From the NCBI RefSeq assembly GCF_016587355.1, contig NZ_BNJF01000002.1, forward strand, positions 1,054,001 through 1,118,000: a stretch of DNA of 64,000 bases. The letters run 5' to 3'. The position numbers were made by a program, and so were the translations under genes. Position 1 is the first letter of the stretch. Each line of letters begins with the position of its first letter. This document shows positions 58,657-64,000 of the stretch, piece after piece. This DNA is from Ktedonospora formicarum. GTDB taxonomy: Bacteria; Chloroflexota; Ktedonobacteria; Ktedonobacterales; Ktedonobacteraceae. The notes beneath the pieces were generated by a model that saw nothing but the letters and a program-made list of their open reading frames with translations, was not told the DNA's origin and did no database searches.

Positions 58657-58824
58657 TTATAGATATTCCCCCTCTTTTTGTGTGGCATCGGCCTCAGTGA
58701 CTATGGGATTTGTGTCAATTTCTAAAGGGGAGGTGGCGAGACTAGAGCGAGCGAAGAGTAGGACCAGGATGCCGAGCGCAATGAAAAAAATAGGAATCAA
58801 GAGATACACTAATATCGCTTCCAT
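58657..58824 (-). CDS. Small single-pass membrane protein, MEAIL type (55 aa)
   Basis: A 55-residue protein not listed by usual length cut-offs. ATG at 58824 with GAAAGGG upstream; TAA at 58657-58659. It has one membrane helix (IPIFFIALGILVLLFARSSL) behind MEAILVYLL and a short acidic tail. It shares the MEAIL start, helix position and length with 56949-57131, so the two are probably paralogues. Function unknown. Confidence 0.6.
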   Translation of the reverse strand: MEAILVYLLIPIFFIALGILVLLFARSSLATSPLEIDTNPIVTEADATQKEGEYL

Positions 58825-58861
58825 TAGGACCCTTTCTTTCGTATGAGATACTAAAGCACTG

Positions 58862-58940
58862 CGCAGGCTAAAACGCTGCGCCTACATTTGTAGGGTTGCG
58901 AGCCAAACGCAGGTTAAAGCGCTGCGCAGACATATGTGGG
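58862..58940. repeat. Tandem pair of a short dispersed repeat
   Basis: CGCAGGCTAAAACGCTGCGC with TACATTTGTAGGG (58862-58895) and CGCAGGTTAAAGCGCTGCGC with GACATATGTGGG (58908-58940) are two copies about 46 bp apart. Each can fold (GCGCAG..CTGCGC). Related pieces lie at 58491, near 56712 and at 62724-62748. Confidence 0.6.
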
Positions 58941-58973
58941 TATTGGTTTTCTGAATGTTGTATGGTTTGTGTG

Positions 58974-60077
58974 TTAAGGTACCTGCCTCTGATGGGTGCC
59001 TTGGGTTCTTTCGCTTTGTACTGTAGCTCCTAGCAGAATTTGTTGCAAACAGTTTACCAGTTGTTGTTCGCTCTTTACCAGTGATACCTCCATACGATCC
59101 AGGATGGCGACCGTCACTGGATCGGTTAGGGTAATACTTCGTTGATACACATTCCCAATGCGTTCTTGTAGCTTGTCGAGCACCCCTAGGAGTACATCGA
59201 GAGGATCATGCAGGGTCTGCCAAGCTTGTTGTGCCTGTTGTGCTCCATCCCCTACCAACTCTGGCTTAATTTCACCCAGATCGCTGAGTCGTTGCGTCAG
59301 AAGCCTGACGTGATTACTGGCATCGGTCGTCAGGCGCTGATAGAGTGCGCGTATTGCTTCATCATCAACTTTAGGTGCGTGGTAGCCGCAAACCTCTGCC
59401 GCTCGTTGTTCTTCCTGTAGTGTATGCGTAATGGCCTCGGTAATCTGTGCCTTGCTAGAGCCGCCCCAAAATTCGGCTAGCTTCCACCATGGTGCCTCAA
59501 AGTTATGAATATCGGGCAGGTCGAGGCCCTGAACTTGAAGATCAAGGCGCTTGAGGATTGCCGTAGTGAGAATAGGCAGATCTCCTGGCCTGCGCGCGGT
59601 TAGTAGATTGCCAGACTCAGCGATAGGAGCGTCGATATAGTTCGCGCCTGCGTTCTGCATATCTTTGCGGATCGCGCGCAGACCAGTAGCATACCTGCCG
59701 CGCAACAAATTACCTTCGATAAGTACCTGGGGACCATGACAGACGGCGGCGATAAGTTTTCCCTGTCGCATTGCATCCTGAACCAGGTGGACGGTGCGCA
59801 TATTGGTACGCATGATATCGGGAGCCATGCCACCAGGAATAAGAATCGCGTCAAAGAAGCCAGGTATAACTTCAGCGGTGCTCGCGTCCGAGGTAATAGA
59901 GAACTTGCCTTGCTTCCCTGCATACTGAACATTGCCGCGAGAGCCAAGGACTTTGACATCGGCCCTTGCCTGTTTAAGCGCGTTATACGGGATGAGAAGT
60001 TCACTATCTTCAAAGGCGTCCTCGACCAAAATCGCGATGCGCTTTGGTTGATTGAGTTGCGTCATGTTTGATTCCAT
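58974..60077 (-). CDS. DJ-1/PfpI protein with C-terminal helical domain
   Basis: A 367-residue fusion. Residues 10-185 are a DJ-1/PfpI domain: IAILVEDAFEDSELLIPYNAL with the conserved Glu, DAILIPGGMAPD, and AAVCHGPQVLIEG with the nucleophile Cys113 next to His114. It is of the PfpI/YhbO (protein deglycase/protease-like) kind. Residues 200-367 are all-alpha (AITHTLQEEQRAAEVCGYHA, RLTTDASNHVRLLTQRLSDL, LLGVLDKLQERIGNVY) and recall a ferritin-like bundle with Glu/His residues, but I cannot confirm metal binding. Stress protection is likely. The ATG at 60077 is best supported. Confidence 0.88.
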   Translation of the reverse strand: MESNMTQLNQPKRIAILVEDAFEDSELLIPYNALKQARADVKVLGSRGNVQYAGKQGKFSITSDASTAEVIPGFFDAILIPGGMAPDIMRTNMRTVHLVQDAMRQGKLIAAVCHGPQVLIEGNLLRGRYATGLRAIRKDMQNAGANYIDAPIAESGNLLTARRPGDLPILTTAILKRLDLQVQGLDLPDIHNFEAPWWKLAEFWGGSSKAQITEAITHTLQEEQRAAEVCGYHAPKVDDEAIRALYQRLTTDASNHVRLLTQRLSDLGEIKPELVGDGAQQAQQAWQTLHDPLDVLLGVLDKLQERIGNVYQRSITLTDPVTVAILDRMEVSLVKSEQQLVNCLQQILLGATVQSERTQGTHQRQVP

Positions 60078-60171
60078 AATGCATCTTTCTCTCTCACCCG
60101 CTTCCTATCAAACTCTTGATCCTGGAATTTGATACGGTTGAAGCAAGGTCACTGGACCAGAGGAGAAGGTT

Positions 60172-60456
60172 CTAAGAGTGTCCTCCCTTTCCCCCTTGTG
60201 GTATGTTGCGGTCATAGTTGGATGAGCCTCGATGAGACTCTACAGAATCTTTGGCTGAAGTACTTCGAACCAGGCCAAGAGCGGAAAGCACCTCTGTAGG
60301 TGTGTCAAACTTGCGTTCAGGCAATTGCAGAAGCCTCTGACTGATTTGGTGCTCAATACCATATCGCTCGGCATATATGACTAGATTAGCTTTTGTCGTG
60401 GGGTATTCCGTGCCCTCAAGAAATTTTTCCAGGCGTGTATGGTGTTCCATCATCAT
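60172..60456 (-). CDS. DUF2795 domain protein
   Basis: A small protein of about 94 residues. LEKFLEGTEYPTTKANLVIYAERYG fits the DUF2795 pattern (L-x-G-x-x-F/Y-P-x-x-K-x-x-L-V-x-x-A), seen in the pieces LEGTEYPTTKANLVIYA and LLQLPERKFDTPTEVLSALG. The C-terminal 30 residues are Gly/Ser/charged. Three ATG codons in a row (60456, 60453, 60450) follow GGAGG; the third has the best spacing. The family is of unknown function and is often found near stress genes; here it lies next to the DJ-1 gene. Confidence 0.85.
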   Translation of the reverse strand: MMMEHHTRLEKFLEGTEYPTTKANLVIYAERYGIEHQISQRLLQLPERKFDTPTEVLSALGLVRSTSAKDSVESHRGSSNYDRNIPQGGKGGHS

Positions 60457-60727
60457 ATCCTCCAAATCTTATTCGCGAGAAGCGCCATTTGCGGTGAACT
60501 CAAGTGCAGGCGAATGCTCTACACCTATATATGGAGAGCTCAATCCTTCAGAACAGTGCTCTTGTAGCTAGCACGTTGGCTCTTGTCAGGAAGATACATG
60601 CCTTTTAAGGGGGCCATTTGGGCTAAGTGAGACTGTAACCTTGCCTTATTCGTATGTAGAAGCAGGGGAAACTGTGGCGTTTTACAATCCCCCTGCACTT
60701 ATTGTTAGAAAAGGATGTTATTTCTTT

Positions 60728-61144
60728 ATGAAAAAGATTCTGGTAGTGGGGAAGCGTGCTAATGACGGCAATGTAGCCGATCTGGAAATTCCGTGGGGTC
60801 AGGAACTTTATCATCTTTGCTATGTATCAGATGGCCTCGAGGCTTTGCGCGTGGGTCGCGAGCTGAAACCAGATCTATTCCTTATCAATTATGAATTGAT
60901 GTCCATGAATGGTATTGACGTGTTTGATAGCTTGCACAATGAGCCAGAGCTAGCGAAAGTTCCGGCTATTCTCTCCTGTGTAGGAGGTGATGAGGAGGCC
61001 TTAAGATATGCTGTGGCGGCGCGCAAGCTCTATGTGCTATGGCAGCAAATCGATCTATTAAGCCTGTTGCGCTTGATTGAGATGGCTCTCTCGACGCGGG
61101 GTGCGAAACGGCAGATGGTCTTACAGGGGCAGCGCGCTAGTTAA
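60728..61144 (+). CDS. Degenerate response-regulator receiver protein (second)
   Basis: A 138-residue CheY-like protein. KKILVVGKRANDG begins it; the acidic pair normally after the first strand (DD) is missing, and the phospho-acceptor Asp is Asn in DLFLINYELMSMNGIDVFDSL (shown here as LFLINYELMSMNGIDV). The C-terminal Lys region is also altered (RKLYVLWQQID). I place the start at the ATG at 60728 with AAAAGGATG nine bases upstream. Together with 39407-39799 it shows the same Asp-to-Asn change. It likely does not accept phosphate. Confidence 0.83.
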   Translation: MKKILVVGKRANDGNVADLEIPWGQELYHLCYVSDGLEALRVGRELKPDLFLINYELMSMNGIDVFDSLHNEPELAKVPAILSCVGGDEEALRYAVAARKLYVLWQQIDLLSLLRLIEMALSTRGAKRQMVLQGQRAS

Positions 61145-61332
61145 TAAGGAGTGTAGCGCTGGGGAGAGAGCATTACCCAGGGAAAAGAGAGCAATGACCG
61201 CAAGTTCCTTTCCCTCGTTTCTTTCGCGAGCAGCTAGCGCTACACATAGAGCAGATAAAGGCTCTTAATCTTCGGATAACCAAACCATGGAGCATTTTCA
61301 AAGTCAATAGACAACAAAAAAGATTGTGACAG

Positions 61333-61397
61333 AAAGAGAAGCCTATGCCAGCACGGACTCCACAACAAAGGGTCTGTGCTAGTATGGGCTTCTCTTT
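61333..61397 (+). terminator. Long hairpin after the second receiver gene
   Basis: AAAGAGAAGCCTATGCCAGC (61333-61352) and the following eight bases pair with 61371-61397. The stem has about 27 pairs; its G-U pairs only work in plus-strand RNA, with one C-A mismatch, and the loop is 10 nt. It lies 190 bp past the stop codon. Confidence 0.65.
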
Positions 61398-61517
61398 ACA
61401 AAGAATTGCGTGCCTATGTATTCGACTGTGTTTTGTCGGTGACTATGGCGTAGCCGGGAGCGCCAATACCAAAGCTCCAGGTAGTGTGTTTCATAGAGCA
61501 GTCAGGACGATTGACAA

Positions 61518-61553
61518 TAAACAAAAGTACGGAAAAGTCCGTACTTTTGTTTA
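61518..61553. terminator. Perfect 16-bp-arm hairpin before the HtrA gene end
   Basis: TAAACAAAAGTACGGA (61518-61533) is the exact inverse of TCCGTACTTTTGTTTA (61538-61553) around AAAG. It lies between a plus-strand gene and the end of the minus-strand protease gene, and the T-rich arms suit a bidirectional terminator. Confidence 0.75.
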
Positions 61554-61627
61554 CTATACTGTTAATACTACTTTGCGAATTGAGATAACTTATGCGTGCG
61601 TTACATCTACATATGGCTGACTGCGAC

Positions 61628-62578
61628 CTATGGCAGGTATTTCTCCATGATCTCTTTGACCTTGTTGGATGGGACAGCGAAGCCCATGCCATTCGCTGGC
61701 GTATTGAACTCGGGATTGATCGCAGTGAGGGTAGGGATGCCAACGAGATTTCCCTGCATATCGACGAGCGCGCCGCCACTGTTGCCGGGGTTGATTGGGG
61801 CGTCGGTCTGGACTGCGCCATGCAGCGTCGTACCGTGACCCTCTGAAATGGTACGATTGACCGCGCTTACGATGCCACTGGTAACAGTCCTGCTGATGCC
61901 TAGTGGATTGCCAATCGCGAGCACATCCTGTCCTACATGGAGTTGCGATGAATCTCCTAGCATGATGGCTGTAAGCGGGCTGGTTGTCTCAACCTTGATG
62001 ATCGCCAGATCGTAATCAGGTTCGCTACCAATTATTTCTCCAGGGACGGTCTTACCATTGGGGAGTTGGACGCGAATTGTTATGGCGCTGCGAATAACGT
62101 GATTATTGGTAACGATGTAGCCACGCTTGTCTATAATGACGCCAGTGCCAACCGAATTGCTGGTGGTCTGTTGTCCGGTAATCTGTACAATGGAGGGCTG
62201 GACCTTATTCACAACCATCTCGCGAGCCTGCCCCATAGTCGTAACGGCGATGGGATGTAAGGCTTCCTGACTGGGGATAGTGCTATTACGACCGAAGACC
62301 CAACCCGCACCAAAGAGAATCGCGCCAAAGATCGTCGCGCACAGCAGTGTAAGCAGGACTGCGTTCAAAACAGAACCTTGACGGGTGGGAACTGTTCGTG
62401 GTGGCGCACCAAGAGTTGGCTGCTCGTAGTAATACAGGGGCCATGATGATTGTGACCTATCTGGATAGGGAACCCGGTGCTGAAGACTGGGCGTTGGCTC
62501 TGTTATCTTTGTGCGCTCAGGTGATTCTGACAAAGCGTTATCAAAATCATTTTCATTACGAGCGTTTGGATCATACAT
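61628..62578 (-). CDS. HtrA/DegP-like membrane-anchored serine protease lacking a PDZ domain
   Basis: A 316-residue S1C protease. Residues 1-68 are cytoplasmic and disordered; 69-95 form a membrane helix (LNAVLLTLLCATIFGAILFG). The trypsin-like domain has the triad His160 in TNNHV, Asp190 in DYDLAIIKV and Ser267 in GNSGGALV. The protein ends at GMGFAVPSNKVKEIMEKYLP, where other HtrA proteins continue into a PDZ domain of about 90 residues. The stop therefore gives a truncated but plausible protease. It probably degrades or checks misfolded proteins outside the membrane. Confidence 0.93.
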   Translation of the reverse strand: MYDPNARNENDFDNALSESPERTKITEPTPSLQHRVPYPDRSQSSWPLYYYEQPTLGAPPRTVPTRQGSVLNAVLLTLLCATIFGAILFGAGWVFGRNSTIPSQEALHPIAVTTMGQAREMVVNKVQPSIVQITGQQTTSNSVGTGVIIDKRGYIVTNNHVIRSAITIRVQLPNGKTVPGEIIGSEPDYDLAIIKVETTSPLTAIMLGDSSQLHVGQDVLAIGNPLGISRTVTSGIVSAVNRTISEGHGTTLHGAVQTDAPINPGNSGGALVDMQGNLVGIPTLTAINPEFNTPANGMGFAVPSNKVKEIMEKYLP

Positions 62579-62723
62579 GCTTTAGCCCTTTCTGCGTATG
62601 GGCGTTGAATTTATCATTTAAGAGCATACGTAATAATTCATCGGTTGTGAGTATAAGAAAAACATAGGTACTGATTTCAGTGTACCATTCTGACAATGCA
62701 TAGAGTGAAAGTAAGTGGGAGTC

Positions 62724-62748
62724 AGGCGCTCAGCATTGGCGAGCGCCT
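62724..62748. repeat. Short palindromic repeat (REP-like)
   Basis: AGGCGCTC (62724-62731) pairs with GAGCGCCT (62741-62748), followed by ACATGTGCGC. The GCGCCTACAT end is shared with the repeat at 58862. It lies between the HtrA and EcfT genes; the rest of 62579-62773 is empty. Confidence 0.45.
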
Positions 62749-62773
62749 ACATGTGCGCACGTGAAGATGCTTA

Positions 62774-63687
62774 TTAGTGGGGGAACCAGTTGGCAGGGAT
62801 ACCCTGGACGTGTAAGATGTGGAGAGGGCCGGTACCATAAATACCGCCGAGGATGTTGAGAACGGTGATGAGGACGAATGTGGATAGGCTAAGGGCAATA
62901 ATCGCGATATCGAGAGGGCGAGCATGTGCTTCATGTAGCCATGTACGTTTGCCAACTCCAAAGCAGCGTAACTCCATCGCATTGATGATGTCTTCTGCGC
63001 CGACAATGGAGCCAATGACCAGGGGCACGATTAGGGGGCGAGGCGCATGATTTTGCCTGCGATACCGCCACGGAGCTTATCTAGCTCGAAGCCACGGGCG
63101 CGTTGCGCGTCTAACGTTGTTCCGAAGTCACGTCCTACACTAGGGAGGAAGCGAAAAGAAAGATCCATTGCGTAAGCGACCCAGTCGGGAAGGCCGAGTC
63201 CTTTGAAGCCAGGCGCTATGTGTCCGGGGTTTGTCGTATAGGGGAGAGAGACGGCGATCAGGGCGATGGCGAAATTCCGAAGTGTCTGAGTGAGTAGAAA
63301 GACCGAGCTCTCGACGCTAAGGGGTAATGGGACAAGGCCGATGAAGGGGGTGTGTGCCAGGAAGCCGAGGAAGGGGATGTAGGCAATGATATGTTCCGGC
63401 CCTGTATCCACGCCACGAACGACCTGCCCACCTGTGAGAAAGAAGTTCGCCAGGATAAGCATTACATTGAGAACGATAATCAGCCGCCATGCGGATTTTG
63501 TTTCATGCCAGCGCAGGTGGCACTGCTGGTAATAGAAGACCGCGATCACAAAAAAAGCAAGTATCAGCCAGAAGTTGGATGTCTGAGCGGCAGCGACGCC
63601 GAAGGTAATAAGGAGAAGCAATTTGGCGCGCACATCCATGCGGTGAATGGGAGTGTCACGTTTGATATAAGGAAAATTAATCAACAT
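62774..63687 (-). pseudogene. Energy-coupling factor transmembrane protein EcfT, frameshifted
   Basis: An EcfT (CbiQ-like) membrane protein, the energy-coupling scaffold of ECF vitamin or metal importers. The first frame, starting at 63687 (MLINFPYIKRDTPIHRMD), contains several helices, LDLSFRFLPSVGRD-like MDLSFRFLPSVGRDFGTTLD and AQRARGFELDK, the first Ala-Arg-Gly coupling motif. After KIMRLAP it stops at TAA. The continuation (IVPLVIGSIVGAED, INAMELRCFGVGKRT, then two helices) is in the next frame from about 63030. Adding one C to the run of five restores LAPLIVPLVIG. A sixth C is expected in relatives. Either a sequencing error or a decayed gene. Confidence 0.82.
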
Positions 63688-63733
63688 TGTAGATTGCACT
63701 CTCGTTTCGCGCCAGTGGCGCTCTGGTAGGTGA

Positions 63734-63766
63734 ACCACGCAGAAGGTTTATGGTCTTCTGCGTGGT
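63734..63766 (-). other. Hairpin between ECF S component and EcfT genes
   Basis: ACCACGCAGAAG (63734-63745) pairs exactly with CTTCTGCGTGGT (63755-63766), 9-nt loop. It lies between the two genes on the minus strand and could end or attenuate transcription before EcfT. Confidence 0.7.
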
Positions 63767-63827
63767 GTAGGTGCGAAATATATTGGTAGAGTGGTTATAC
63801 TCCTTCAGCGCGTGTGATGAGAAAGCT

Positions 63828-64000
63828 CTAGCCGCGCCCAACGCGTCGAATGGCCGCGTTATAGGCTACCAGCAGAATTGGCAGCAAGATCAGACCGTTG
63901 ACGAGATCCGATATAGCTGCAGGTGCCATATAGCCTATAGTGGCGGTGTTGAAATCGATCTTAGAGATCCACATTTCGTTGTATGAAGCGAAGGCGATAC
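63828..64000 (-). CDS. ECF transporter S component, C-terminal part (partial)
   Basis: An open frame running in from the right edge and ending with TAG at 63828-63830. The visible 56 residues include ASYNEMWISKIDFNTATIGY, MAPAAISDLVNGLILLPILL and a basic end (AIRRVGRG). The last helix preceded by a Gly/Pro-rich loop and a basic tail fits the substrate-binding S component of an ECF transporter, which the following EcfT supports. Which vitamin or ion is bound cannot be told. The ATPase genes (EcfA) are not in the window. Confidence 0.7.
   Translation of the reverse strand, partial: IAFASYNEMWISKIDFNTATIGYMAPAAISDLVNGLILLPILLVAYNAAIRRVGRG

Noticed and set aside
1..64000. Insertion sequence, prophage or integrative element
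   Set aside because: No transposase, integrase, phage structural gene or terminal direct repeats were found. The small palindromes and repeats do not delimit an element.

Overview
The window looks like chromosomal DNA from a Ktedonobacteria-type member of the Chloroflexota (soil, filamentous, aerobic). I infer this from the mix of families: a CGNR zinc-finger regulator, LuxR-type STAND ATPases, an excisionase-type HTH fused to a ClpC N-domain, DUF4383, DUF2795, luciferase-like (LLM) oxidoreductases, a GH1/GH20/acetylxylan-esterase carbohydrate set and many efflux pumps. No marker gene was available to prove it. There is no rRNA, tRNA, CRISPR array, phage or complete insertion sequence. The genes are the short mono- to hexacistronic units of an ordinary accessory/metabolic region.

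Layout. 1-5 kb: a partial gene, a 62-bp perfect palindrome, a DHA2 efflux pump with its TetR repressor, and two small hypotheticals. 5-11 kb: a DUF4383 membrane protein with a repeat tail, a GH20 hexosaminidase, an HNH-like zinc protein and a KdpD/PAS histidine kinase. 11-15 kb: a CGNR regulator divergent from AzlCD across an 18-bp-arm palindrome, an MFS remnant, an MFS pump and a GNAT. 15-20 kb: two LuxR STAND regulators, the second split by an A8 frameshift. 20.5-26 kb: oligosaccharide ABC importer (binding protein and two permeases, no ATPase) with a GH1 beta-glucosidase. 26-32 kb (minus): a sulfur operon of beta-propeller, cysC, sat, SsuABC-like importer and a membrane protein. 32.5-43 kb: threonine synthase, two LLM oxidoreductases, DUF4037, a lipase-like hydrolase, an acyl-ACP thioesterase, a frameshifted K+ channel, a degenerate receiver, a double Usp and a GNAT. 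43-52 kb: a heterodimeric ABC exporter, an ABC-2 exporter with an SRPBCC protein, and an MFS pump. 52-64 kb: HTH-ClpN-Zn protein, creatininase, L,D-transpeptidase, methyltransferase, acetylxylan esterase, two sister mini membrane proteins, a DJ-1 fusion, DUF2795, a second degenerate receiver, HtrA, and a frameshifted EcfT with an ECF S component.

Most notable. The ABC exporter (44950-46689) and the MFS pump (50537-51781), otherwise unrelated, each lie behind a 320-400 nt leader. Each leader has a sigma70-like promoter, a short ORF with its own Shine-Dalgarno and stop, and alternative hairpins. The two leader peptides (33 and 45 aa) share the core QG(H/R)TMPFL, followed in both genes by a U-rich run. 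This looks like a family of ribosome-mediated attenuators controlling drug efflux; I do not recognise it as a described family.

Three genes (STAND regulator, K+ channel, EcfT) are each broken by a single-base indel in a homopolymer. That raises the question of sequence error versus genuine phase-variable or decaying loci.
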